A stretch of 64,000 bases of DNA, from NCBI GenBank assembly GCA_002796755.1, contig PHFE01000083.1:365781-429780 (forward strand). Reading direction: 5' to 3'. Of the stretch, positions 53,111-63,586 are shown one piece after another (positions within the stretch are counted from its first letter, which is position 1; each line of letters opens with the position of its first letter). Under the pieces are notes generated by a model. It searched no databases. It saw only the letters and a list, made by a program, of their open reading frames with translations, and had not been told where the DNA came from. The translations under genes and the position numbers were made by a program. This DNA comes from Paracorniculantispora psalliotae (lineage: Eukaryota; Ascomycota; Sordariomycetes; Hypocreales; Cordycipitaceae).

Positions 53111-53870
53111 GGGTTTTAAGCAAAATAGAACGAGCCAGGCGCAGATAGGAGTAATAAGGGCAATAAGTAGTTATGAATTATATAATAGACAACCACACAC
53201 ATCTTCACTACCTAAAACAGGCCCAATCCTATATTATGCCTGTCTTATTAGTAAAATATAAAAAAACCCTATTAAACAATAAATAACTATTATCCCTATT
53301 TGTTAAAGAACAAGTATATATAATAACCTTATTAAGCTTAGCCTAAGTAATAATAAAACTAAAAATAATATATTATAATATAATAATTTTTAAGTAATAA
53401 AATAACTTTAAGTATATAACTTTGAAAAAAAAAAGGTTATAAATAGCTATTTAACCCTTTAGACTATATGATAGATATATACAATACTAGGTAGAATAAT
53501 TATCTTTATTAATAAAGTCTTATATAGGATAATTGTAGTCTATTTATACTTTTGGCGAAGTGACGCTAACGTATGACCGTAGTAGACCAATGTTATATAA
53601 AAGCAAACTAACGGATGGATATCCGTATGGATTAAACCCGGGCGATTTTGTTTTTCCTTAAGGACTGAGCGCAATAATGTGCAGAAGCTCCGCCTAGCAT
53701 AAGGCTGAAGTAAACGAACTTGACTTCATTTAGGGCCACTGTCGCTGCGCAGCCTTATCAGCGTCAACTTAAACCCGTGACTCTCATACGTTTTTCGATC
53801 AGTGCTTGCTTGGAAGTTCACCGACGGCATTCTTACAGTTACAGCGTCTATAAATCTTACAGAAATCAGT
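53111..53870. other. AT-rich stretch followed by promoter of the next gene
   Basis: From about 53120 to 53560 the sequence is strongly AT-rich with long A/T runs (for example near 53350-53430), unlike the surrounding genes, and has no open frame. This is what repeat-induced point mutation or a decayed mobile element would leave. From about 53630 the sequence becomes normal and forms the promoter duplicated at 47573. Confidence 0.55.
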
Positions 53871-54704
53871 ATGCTTCTCAACGTGCTGAGCCTTCTCCTT
53901 GGCGCCGGTGCTTGGTACCTCTCCATGCACCGTACAAACCGCCAACTGCAGTACCTTGACGAGGAAATCTACGCAAATATAATCAACATCACCAGCTGCG
54001 CGCGAGAAGACTACAATGAGGCAGAAAAATATTGTCGACAAGCTCCGACACTCGAATTTCTTGGCACGGACAAGGGCAACTATCACGACGAATGGGAATG
54101 GAGTCGGGTCTACACCGTCCATTGGACAGACGCAGACCCAGATTATCCGATACACCTGCTGTGGAATATTTCAGATTTCACAGTTGCAAAGCTGGGTACG
54201 TTGGTATTTCCAGCAGTGACAGTCACTGTCGATATCGCGTCCTGGTGTGACTCTGCAAATACTTACCCTCCTGTGCTCGAGTTAGACCTGCCTCGTGTGA
54301 AACAGCGCCTTGATTTTTCTCTTGAAGACCTTGCCGTCGCATTTTCCAATAGCCAAACCGACAAAACCGAGAGCATGGCCCGTATTCGACAGGCTGCGGG
54401 GGATGATGAATATCCAGACAATCGGCTGGTGGTTACACAAGCTGGCCTGTTAGGGGTCGACTTTACAGGCCCACGTTTTGTGCTGGTAAAGAAGAGGGCA
54501 AAACTTGTGTGGAAAGTTGATAATGGAGTCCATAGTTTTGGAACAGTGGACGATGATGATAAAAGTGAGAACTGGGGCTCAAAGATAGTTCAGCAGCGAT
54601 ACTGGCAAATGCCCGATCGGATCGAGACGGGAGCAAACGTCGCGATAATTATTCACAGGCAGCAGCAGCGCATGCACGAGCCGTCAGAGGCGCCAAGATT
54701 ATAG
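53871..54704 (+). CDS. Hypothetical protein with N-terminal signal anchor
   Basis: Single exon, 277 residues from the ATG at 53871; the frame is open further upstream, but this ATG is the one conserved in the duplicated copy at 47573. MLLNVLSLLLGAGAWYLSMH is a signal peptide or anchor. The rest is soluble, with an NITSCAREDYNEAEKYC segment, HLLWNISDFTVAKLGTLVFP, and an acidic patch (VDDDDKSENWG). No known family recognised. Its promoter and first codons were copied to 47573-47848, so the locus has taken part in local duplication. Confidence 0.65.
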   Translation: MLLNVLSLLLGAGAWYLSMHRTNRQLQYLDEEIYANIINITSCAREDYNEAEKYCRQAPTLEFLGTDKGNYHDEWEWSRVYTVHWTDADPDYPIHLLWNISDFTVAKLGTLVFPAVTVTVDIASWCDSANTYPPVLELDLPRVKQRLDFSLEDLAVAFSNSQTDKTESMARIRQAAGDDEYPDNRLVVTQAGLLGVDFTGPRFVLVKKRAKLVWKVDNGVHSFGTVDDDDKSENWGSKIVQQRYWQMPDRIETGANVAIIIHRQQQRMHEPSEAPRL

Positions 54705-55221
54705 ATAGGTGTCGTCATCTCCAGGCAGTGTCACGAAATTAAGCAAGAAAATGCAAGTTCACAGACGAGTCGCTGCTACGGTACACAGAGTACAGAAAAG
54801 GGTCAGTAGCCAAACTTAAGCCGACGGCACACAGTCAGAGTTTTTTTCGCGGAGGGACACTGCCTTATGTAGTGACACCAACATGGATGATACGTGTGCG
54901 GGTGTGAATGGGGAGAAAGTAAGAGAATGAGTGGCTGTCACGTCTCTGTTACACAAGAATGCCCTCATGGCGTACCATTTGTTACATTGTGCAGCAGTTG
55001 AGGGGTATTTAAGTAGAGGCCAGGCGCCATCTGGCAGGCGGGGGAAGGCTGCATGCCAAACATTTGCTCGCGATTGTCTTTTACGGCAATGACCGTTATT
55101 TTATTACTTTCTAAATAAATATGCCCCAGGAAGTGAATGAGACCGAAATAGCTCGAGGTTAATATCTCCTAACACCTGTGACCCTGCCATTCGCTCACAG
55201 CCTCTAGACGAGTCAGTCGAG
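54705..55221. other. Intergenic, no NB-ARC remnant seen
   Basis: About 520 bp. I looked here for the missing nucleotide-binding half of the TPR protein that follows and saw no P-loop or Walker B coding sequence in any frame. Nothing else is recognised. Confidence 0.4.
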
Positions 55222-56783
55222 ATGGTGCCCATGTACGACGCCACGAAGCTCAAGCCCACGTCGTTGCTGCTCCTCGACCTGTTGGCATTTCTGGGCACAG
55301 CACTGCCGGAAGAGATTTTGCAACCGCTCGCTATAGGGCTTCTCTCTGCCGAGTTACCTTTTGACGAGGCTATGTACGAGGAAGCCCGCCAGGAGCTGCT
55401 CGACGAACCGCTCATCGTGCAAGAGGGCGCGAGGAAGAAGCTCGTCATACTCGATACCGTGCAAGATCAAGTTTTCCGGACGGTAGATGCCGCAAAAAGA
55501 ACGAAATTGTTCGAGGGCGTGATGCGCAGAATCTGGTTAGAGTGGCCCGCGGGGCTGCCCAAGCCATCCAAGGAGCCAGAACTGCCAGAGCCGAAGATGC
55601 GGTCGCAAAGGCTGCTGATCAACCGATGGTCTGCCTGCGACGAGATGCTGCCTACGATTGTTCGGTTGGAGCTAATTTACCCCAATGTTACCAACATATC
55701 CGATGACGACGCTTTGCTTTTTGCTAAGCTGATGACAGAAGGCGCATGGTATTATTCACGAGCACAACATGTTAAATTTCCACTAATAATATGACAGGTA
55801 CCAGATAGAGCGAGGATACAGATCGAAGGTTCTGTGCACCTTGATTACCGCACTGGACATTACGTCGAAATCTGATCACCCGGATAAAAACGCTACCCTT
55901 GCCGACATTCGTTTCTGTCTGGGGGTTCTCGCCATGGAGTCTAACGACTTTGACGTCAGCCGCAAGCACAAAGAAGACTCGCTCAACCTCGTTGCCGAGA
56001 TTTGCGATGATCTTGGCGTGGAAGACGAGCGACTCGCTTTGGCCTACTCCGAGCGCGGCATCTCACGAATCCAAGACAGACGGTACATGGAAGGCATCGC
56101 CGACATTGAAACGTCGATTCGCATCATGAAGGACCTAGACAGCAAGTACGTGCCGCATTCGCGCGAGGCAAACATCGCGTGGGCTCTCATGGGGCAGGGC
56201 AAGCTGAACGAGTGCGACGAGCTGCTCGCCGAGTGCCTCGCCCTGCGCGAGGCCGCCCTTGGTCGCGAACACGCCGAAAGCCCGCGCACCGGGCTGATCC
56301 TCAACGCGATTGCGGCCCTGCGCGCCGCCCAGGGCGACCTCGACGAGAGCCACACCTACCACCAGCGCTCGTGGATTCATCTGCGCTCGACGGTCGGCGT
56401 CCAGGACCCATGCACCGGGCGCGTCGCGCACAAGCTCGCCGAGCACCTCCTCCGCGTTCAACGAGCCGACGAAGCTCTGTAAGTTTGCTGCTACCCGCCG
56501 CTGGCCGCCTCCCGCACTGAGATTAGACTAACGTGCGAATAGTGTTGTGATCAATCAAGCTCTGGACGCGTGGTCCGTCGACTCGTTTGCCAATCAAAAC
56601 GAAGAGGCGCGCAGCATGTACGTCAAGAGTCAGGCGCTCGCCGCGCTGGGCAAGTCGGAAGTGGCTGGACATGTGCGAAAGCGTGCGGTGGACTCGTACA
56701 ATGCCATAACCCGGCAAAAGTGCGACATGAATGCTGTGTCGTTGGCAGACTTTGATGTCCTGATGCCGTTTTGGTCCCGCTGA
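55222..56783 (+). CDS. C-terminal half of a STAND/NB-ARC-TPR-type protein, no nucleotide-binding domain
   Basis: Exons 55222-55748, 55798-56478 and 56543-56783; 1449 nt, 482 residues, in-phase joins (EGAW-YQIERGYR and ADEAL-VVINQAL). Residues ~10-110 resemble the winged-helix region that follows the NB-ARC domain in fungal NLRs: KPTSLLLLDLLAFLGTALPE, EEARQELLDEPLIVQEG, LVILDTVQDQVFR. From about 175 on, helical TPR-like repeats follow (ADIRFCLGVLAMESNDFDVS, LALAYSERGISRIQDRRYME, IAWALMGQGKLNECDELLAE, LNAIAALRAAQGDLDESHTY). The NB-ARC domain expected upstream is missing. It is either an N-terminally truncated NLR kept as a TPR adaptor, or a pseudogene of which this half is still open. Confidence 0.75.
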
Positions 56784-58064
56784 AGCATTTCGTTTCGACG
56801 ATGATAGCAATTGTTATGCAAGCGCAGACGACAGCGAATGCAGTTGTTGAGTCGTTGATGTGGTTGCGATACGGTTTCAAGTTGATTTTGCTGGTGACTG
56901 AACATGGGTTGTAACTCGGCCACCAAAGCTACGCTCGTGGATGGGAAAGGCGGTCTTCTCAACCATTGGACTAAATGAGAACGAAATATATCGAATAATC
57001 TTTCTAAATGTCAATTTGCAATATGCTTATCGTTTTCGTTGCTTGCTTTACAACTTCAGCGTCTTAGTGCGTTGCAAAGACTGCTGTCGCAAGACTGGTG
57101 TCTGACTGTAACTTAACGCGGCCTTGTTGGGCGGAAACTTTTCACCAATTAACAATGGTCGCGCCAGGCGACTGGTAGTGTATGCAGTCAGCAAATGGGC
57201 AACTTATGTTAATTATTATTGGCCAGCCTCGCGACAGCATCCAGGTCGTATTATTCTCGACCAGAGTGCAGACAGCTAGGTCCCGCCACGCAACAGTCAA
57301 TTTGAACCGCGTCGATGCAGTGCCAAACTACGATGCTCATCTCGAAGGCATCTCTCGAATAGCGCCAGGCCACCTGCGGCGAAGCGCTCGAGATGGAGAT
57401 CCGAGGCCCGTTACATTCGCTTCACGGCCCGGCTGACAATCGACCGCATGTATAAGCGTCATGAATGAACGCGAACCGTATCTCGGGGACCAGGGCGGCA
57501 GTCGACGCCCGACGCCACATCACCCACTCCAATGGGACAGCCGACGGACGACCTGCTGCCACAGACGATTGTCTGGGCAATGCTCAAAAATTCTCGCTTT
57601 CAAATCCTTGTTTTGGAAACTACATCATCTGATTCTGCTTGCAAAAATCTCGTTTGTTGCTTTCCCGCCGCCGTCCTACTTCAGAACTGTGCTAAGTCAG
57701 GACGAAGCATTACCAAGCCCACCCAGAGACGAGAGATACGCATCAGATGACCACCAAATACGAGTATGCATCTCTTTCAAAGGATACTCAGCCGGCTTGC
57801 CGTATCAAAATGAAAAAAGGGCAGAATAATCAGATACAGACTTTGCATTGTAGGCAGAAGTGGCGTTCGTGGCGGCGCCAGGTTACACGGAAGTAATTCT
57901 GATGTGATTGACATTTGGCCACAAAAACCAAGCACCCACTGCCGGACAATAATTCCCCCCCTGAGCCAGAACCTATCTATGATCATGCCCTCGCCTGCTT
58001 CACACGCTCCTGTCTTTTCACGCCGTGCCGTATTTTGCCATACCGTTGATGTGATCCTGTCGAA
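56784..58064. other. Intergenic, no supported gene
   Basis: About 1.3 kb with short ORFs only (the longest about 120 codons at 57461-57829), none resembling a known family or fitting the exon pattern of the next gene. Confidence 0.35.
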
Positions 58065-59632
58065 ATGGAAACCACATGTGATCCACGGTATCTGGACGGG
58101 GGACTCGTGTCCGCCCTTGTTCCGCCCAGGAAGCACATCCAACTACCGCTGCTACAGTACACGCAGTCTGGTCCAGCTCCCGCGCGCTTCGTCGACAAGC
58201 TACCTGTATTACGCGAACTGTTTTTCAAGTACGTGGATACACTGTCCGAACAAGAAGAACCTGTGCTGTTCGGGGCGTTTCAGCAAGCGGTTTGCCTGGT
58301 ATTGGGCTCGCATGCGTTCGGTATTGTGACAAAAGAGCCGGCTAAGCTCAGACTCGTTTGCGAAAATGCGCAACGACTAGTGACATTTTGTGAGTTTTTT
58401 CCTACATTTTGTAACTGTGTGATTCCATTTACCTAGTACCAACTTTACAATTTATTCCATTTATATCCTCCTGTTTACCAGCACATGTGTAGTTATGAAC
58501 GGAAACATTCCCAGCTCGATCGACAGGCCACCTCCTACGACCGAGGCGCCACCCGTCTCGACCGGCGTGTCAAGCACTTCAGCCGAGCTCCCGACTGCTA
58601 CCGAACGCTCCGAGTATATAAATTCAAGCTTGCGTGAGCGGTTGTATCGAATGCTTCCACAATGGTCTTCTCACGAGACTGTCGCCTCGCGCGATGAAAG
58701 AGGTTCGAGTGTGTCGGAATCAGACGACCTAGACGTGAGAAGTGCCAAAAGAATCGAAATAGATGCGAATGCCACGCCACCCATGCCTATAGAACGGAAC
58801 CAAGTCAAGGCGGAAGAAGTAAGAAGACATCGCATTCTAAAAAAAAAACAGGACCACTCAATCACTGACGCACCTGTATTAGACGATGCTACGCCTTGGC
58901 CATGTCTGTGCCTTTACAGCCAGTAAAGGGGCGTCGGCAGTACACATCTTGCCCCATGCCATCAACAACTCACAGCAGAAGCTCTCTTTCCTGTTGTCAC
59001 TTATGCCCGTTTTATCCATCATGTTTGGCGGTGACCTTACTGAACGACTGAGAATGAGCCTAGGGTACCTGTCTGCGTCTGATGACTGCTGGAACATGCT
59101 GAGCATGAGCGCCCAAGTCCAGCGATTCTATGAGGCCGGTTACATTGGCCTCTTCCCGCAACGGATATCCATGATTCAGATCCATAATCTGTGGTATCCC
59201 CACATCCATGTCACGATGCACCGGTTTGGAAAGACCGCGATCCGTTGCAAGCGATACGTCGAACCGGACCTTGCCCAACTTGCGGCGATGACTGCGCCGT
59301 TTGCCAAATTTCAAGAACACAAGCATCGATACCGTCTGTTTAATCTCATCACGGGCGAGGAAGTTCGTAACGGCCACGAGGTCGTCATTTTTAACGGCAC
59401 GCTGGAAGACGCGCAGCGGATGTACGACTGCCTCACCGTGAGCTGGACGGTACGGGTGCTCCTGTTTCTGGCGGGCGGCACGGGAACACCCGACGGTGAC
59501 CCGAGCGGCGACGAGTACTATTACAGAGACAGCGATTTTGAGGATGGGGACGAGGACAGCGAAGCAGACTATGCGAGAGATGTGAAACGGCAGATTAGGG
59601 CGGGCTTGAAAAATCAGAGAAAGTTTCAATAA
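58065..59632 (+). CDS. HNH_2-fold nuclease-like protein, possibly inactive
   Basis: Exons 58065-58389, 58493-58818 and 58883-59632; 1401 nt, 466 residues. Both joins are in phase (RLVTF-FMNGNIPSS, KAEE-TMLRLGHVCAF). The second is needed to bypass a stop at 58880. Residues ~226-300 match the fungal HNH_2 layout: CAFTASKGASAVHILPHAIN (first His about 238), then DCWNMLSMSAQVQRFYEAGY with the conserved Asn. In relatives the last block reads roughly NxxxLxxxLHxxW; here QVQRFY has Gln where the second catalytic His is expected. An acidic C-terminal tail follows an LAGGTGTPDGDPSGDEY motif, repeated in the next small ORF. HNH_2 proteins are abundant and variable in fungi; their role is unknown. Confidence 0.75.
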
Positions 59633-59657
59633 ATCTATATTCAGCTTTCTTCGGATA

Positions 59658-59897
59658 ATGGCAGAGCAATGTTTAAAAAAACAGTATTACTTTAATATAT
59701 GGCTGTTGACGACGTGTCTGGCGGGCGGCGCGGGGACGCTGGACGGGGCTCCGAGGAGCGACGAGTACGATGAAGAGGACTACTACATCGGTGAGGAAAG
59801 GTTCGGGGACCGTTGGCGCGAGCGGACGGACTACAACGCCATTCTGATGGGCGAATATCTAGAGAGACAGCGCAAAGGAGAAGACGCAAAATGGTAG
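59658..59897 (+). pseudogene. Tandem duplicate of the C-terminal tail of the HNH_2 gene
   Basis: A 79-codon open frame whose LAGGAGTLDGAPRSDEYDEE matches LAGGTGTPDGDPSGDEYYY near the end of the upstream gene; the DNA also aligns (CTGGCGGGCGGC...GACGAGTAC). No HNH domain is present. The frame has its own ATG (MAEQCLKKQYY), so a small protein is possible, but a partial tandem duplication that is no longer functional is the simpler reading. Confidence 0.6.
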
Positions 59898-60200
59898 CAG
59901 AAAAAGGGAAGAAAAAAGGTCTTTGAAAGTAATGTCGTAGCTGTCCGCGGTGACTGGGACTGAGGGGTCTTGCCCATCAAGGTCCGCTCCTAGGCTACTT
60001 ATAAAGCGCCGGTGCGCCTGCAGCTCACGCATCAGCCTGTTTTAAATTATTCATAAAACGGCTTTCTTCACTGGCTTTGTTATCCTTGGCGTTTTCTCAA
60101 CTGTTTGCAACGTTTCCATTACATTCACCGTTTCCATTATCTTGGTTATTTCCATTATTTCATAAATTATTGGTCATGCTAGATAATTACGAAATATGAA
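59898..60200. other. Intergenic with TTTCCATTA repeats
   Basis: About 300 bp. It contains three copies of TTTCCATTA between 60113 and 60160 in the 3' region of the formaldehyde dehydrogenase gene. No gene. Confidence 0.4.
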
Positions 60201-61632
60201 CTACAGCTGCTTCATGTCGACGACGGCGCGGATGCAGTCGCCGCTCTTCATCGTCTCAAAAGCATTGTTGATCTCGCCGAGGGTCTTGCGGTGGGTGATG
60301 AACTCGTCGACCTTGAGCTTGCCGTCGAGGTAGTCGGTGACGAGGCCGCCCATCTGGGAGCGGCCCTTGATGCCGCCAAAGGCGCATCCCTTCCACACAC
60401 GGCCGGTGACGAGCTGGAATGCTGCAAAAGGTCAGTAACGTGTCCAATGACAAGATGGAAACGAGAGGGGAAACGTACGTCGAGTGGCAATCTCTTGGCC
60501 GGCGGCGGCGACACCAATGATGATGCTCTCACCCCAACCCTTGTGGCAGGCCTCGAGGGCAGCGCGCATGACGCTGACGTTGCCGGTGCAGTCAAAGGTG
60601 TAGTCGCAGCCGCCGTCGGTCATCTCCACCAGCTTCTCGACAATGGTCTGGTCCTTGAGCTCGGTGGGGTTGACGAAATCCGTGGCGCCAAACTTCTTGG
60701 CCCATTCCTCCTTGGCGGGGTTCACGTCGACGACGATGATCTTGCCAGCCTTGTTGATGACGGCGCCCTGGACGACGGACAGGCCGACGCATCCGGCGCC
60801 AAAGATGGCAATGTTGGAGCCCTCTTCGACGTTGGCGGTCACGCGGGCGGCGCCGTAGCCGGTGGTGATGCCGCAGCCTAGCAAGCAGGTGCGGTCCATG
60901 GGGGCATCGGGCTGGACGGCGACGACGGAGATGTCGGCGACGACGGTGTACTGGGAAAATGTCGAGGTGCCCATGAAATGCAGCAGGTCCTTGCCCTTGC
61001 ACTTGAAGCGGCTGGTGCCGTCGGGCATGACGCCCTTGCCCTGGGTGGCGCGAATCTTGCCGCAGAGGTTAGTCTTGCCGGACTTGCAGAACTTGCACTC
61101 CATGCATTCGGGGGTGCTGAAAGTCACAATGGTTAGCGCTCGGGTTCACGATTGTGGGGAGGAGCTTCGTACTAGAGGCAGACGACGGTGTCGCCGGGCT
61201 TGACGTTGGTGACGCCCTCGCCGACGGACTCGACGATACCGGCACCCTCGTGTCCGAGGACGATGGGGAAAGCGCCCTCAGGATCCTTGCCGGAGAGCGT
61301 GTACGCATCTGTAGGTTTGAGATGAGCTTCATGTTGATTGTCGCAGGTCGAGATGTGCTGTACCTGTGTGGCAAACACCAGTGTAGTGAATCTGGACGCG
61401 GACCTCGTGGGCCTTGGGGGGAGCGACCTCGATGTCCTCAATGGTCAGCTCCTTGCCAGCCTCCCAGGCGACGGCGGCCTTGCAGGTGATGGTCTAATTC
61501 GCATCGTGCTGGTCAGTTTTCGTTTCATTGCGCGCGCGTTGCGAATGGCATCGTCATGGCGACGCGCTCGATGGAGGGGTAATTTTGTAAGGTGAGGGGC
61601 AGCGACTGTACCTGTCCAACAGTAGACGCCAT
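60201..61632 (-). CDS. SFA1/FDH1: S-(hydroxymethyl)glutathione dehydrogenase (class III alcohol dehydrogenase)
   Basis: Five exons on the minus strand: 61632-61612, 61493-61364, 61308-61173, 61116-60479 and 60421-60201; 1146 nt, 381 residues. The enzyme oxidises the formaldehyde-glutathione adduct with NAD and also reduces S-nitrosoglutathione, in the cytosol. Catalytic zinc ligands: Cys in YTGVCHTDAYTLSG (formed by splicing), GHEGAGIVESVGEGV and Cys in CLLGCGITTGYGAA. The structural zinc lobe is ECMECKFCKSGKTNLCG. The NAD-binding fold is IAIFGAGCVGLSVVQGA with Asp in VVDVNPAKEEWAKKFGAT. The class-III-specific GGIKGRSQMGGLV segment and the C-terminal GDCIRAVV are present. Strong C/G bias suggests high expression. 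Confidence 0.97.
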
Positions 61633-62620
61633 GGTGAATGTCGAATTGGTGTCAATGCCGAAATGAAATGTAAAAGAAGCAGATGTGAAAGATGGAAGAT
61701 GAAAGGAAGCTCCGATGAACCGGATCCAAATATTAAAAAGACAAAAGCCGAGCTGGGCACGAGGGGGGGCAAAGCTATGTCATGGCGGCGCAGAGCCCGA
61801 GGCCGGCCGCCGCCCAAACGGTTTTCTTTTTGCGCGAGAGCTACCCCGCTGCGGAGCTACAGGCGGCGACACCCACTGTAGCAGTTGGCTGGCGGTACGA
61901 AGGCACTTGGTCCTAGGGCGTAGATGCGGTTTAGGCTCAAGTTAAACTAAGCAGGGCAGATGCCGAATAGCGAGGGCGCGCCGACGTGTATTTACAAGCA
62001 AGTTATTTACAGGGCGATGAACGGAGGCGGAGCCGGTCTTGGGCTTGTACTTGACGACAAGCTACGGATAGCATCCCGATGCAGCCGAGCAACAATTCGT
62101 TACAAAAGAGTCTGAAAAAAGATGAGAATTACCAGTAGCTGATTTGACTCTCAGTATTCATTCTGCATATTCTTATTCACCATCTCACCTATTCCATCTC
62201 GTCACTGTGGCCTTTCACCAAGAAACCGATCACCTGATCGCCCGTCCGTCCGGCTCTCCGCCCGGCGCCGAACATGTCACGGCCTAGACCGCGACCCTGA
62301 AAATAGAATCGTCCAAAAATGGCATAATTTCGGTTCTGCCGTATCAAATGATCTTAATTAGTCACCTATTACATCTGCCATCTTTTTCCCGTACCTGCAT
62401 CGCTAAAATGGCTGCCTGAACAAGGGAGGCCTGCGCCGCATCACCAGCCACAGCACTGGCCAGCCACAATGAGCCACCGTCTTGTTGCCCCACATCCATT
62501 GACGACGAGCTTCCCAGAGACAGCCCCGCCATGGGTGAAGCTGCATACGCCATCACCGTCCTGAACCAGCTCTACCAGCAGATTCCGTTCCCAGTCGCTC
62601 GCTGCGCAGAGTCCATCACC
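61633..62620. other. Divergent intergenic region of two housekeeping genes
   Basis: Almost 1 kb between the divergent dehydrogenase and ARPC3 genes. It includes a G-run (61764-61770) and GC-rich stretch (61790-61830). The frame open at 62531-62620 continues into ARPC3, but the family start at 62621 makes it leader sequence. Confidence 0.4.
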
Positions 62621-63392
62621 ATGCCTGTACGCACTCTCCTCATCCATTTTTATCTCCGCCGTCATGACCTTCGCCCCTACCACGCAATTCGCGTCCCTTC
62701 CCGAACCTCACCCAAGATGTACACGTGCTGACGTCAAATCACCTCTAGGCCTACAACTCCGTCTTCAACTCGGAGCCCAACCCGCGCCTCATCGGCAACT
62801 TCCCGCTCCTGCCACTACGCACCAAAGTCCGCGGTCCGGCCTACACCCTCCCCGCGCCGAACCCGCCGCTGCCCGCCGCCGAGTCGCCCGACCCCGACGC
62901 CGAGAGCTACGACATTCTCGATGAAGTCATCTCGCTGTTCCGCGCCAACACCTTTTTCCGCAACTTTGAGATTCAGGGCCCCGCGGACCGCCTGCTGATC
63001 TATGGCATCTGGTTTCTGAGCGACTGCCTGACCAAGATCAAGCCTGGCGCGACGGCGCGCGATGCGCAAAAGGACGTCATGAACCTGGCGCTGGATCTGC
63101 ACTTTGCACTGCCGGGCGACCCGGCCTGGCCTCTGAACCAGGTGCGTATCATACCCTTAGCGCTTTTCATAGCATGATGGATGGGTGGGAAGAAAATGCT
63201 AATAGAACGGAATAGATGTACGAACCCCCCCGCGACAGACAAGACGCCGAGCAGCTCCGCCAGTACATGTCCCAGATCCGCCAGGAGCTCGCCATCCGCA
63301 TACTCGCCCGCGTCTACGAGGAGGACGAGTCCAAGCCCAGCAAGTGGTGGCTGAGCTTCACAAAGAGGAAGTTTATGGGCAAGGCTCTGTAA
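62621..63392 (+). CDS. ARC18: Actin-related protein 2/3 complex subunit 3 (p21-Arc)
   Basis: Exons 62621-62626, 62749-63141 and 63216-63392 give 191 residues. The first coding exon is only six bases (ATGCCT), giving MP joined to AYNSVFNSEPNPRLIGNF, exactly the family N-terminus (MPAYHS...). ARPC3 is one of seven subunits of the Arp2/3 complex that nucleates branched actin filaments at endocytic patches. Other family blocks: LLPLRTKVRGPA, DILDEVISLFRANTFFRNFE, DRLLIYGIWFLSDCL, NLALDLHFALPGDPAWPLN, and EDESKPSKWWLSFTKRKFMG at the C-terminus. Length fits the family. It is convergent with TRM6. Confidence 0.95.
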
Positions 63393-63586
63393 ATAAAATG
63401 GATGAACGATAGGAGCAAGGCGGACAAATATTAGACTATACTGCTTTATAACGTCAATATAGCGAACAGATTTTTTTTCCTCACAAAATACTTGTTTTCA
63501 TGTTACATTTATTCCCATCTGTTGTGAATGCCAATGCCGTATATTTACATGATGCTTCGTTATCTAAGGGTATCTCTGTCATCCCC

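Noticed and set aside
58838..58848. Run of A residues as a possible frameshift linking the two halves of the HNH_2 gene
   Set aside because: A standard 64-bp intron (58819-58882) with good splice sites joins the halves in phase, so no frameshift is needed.
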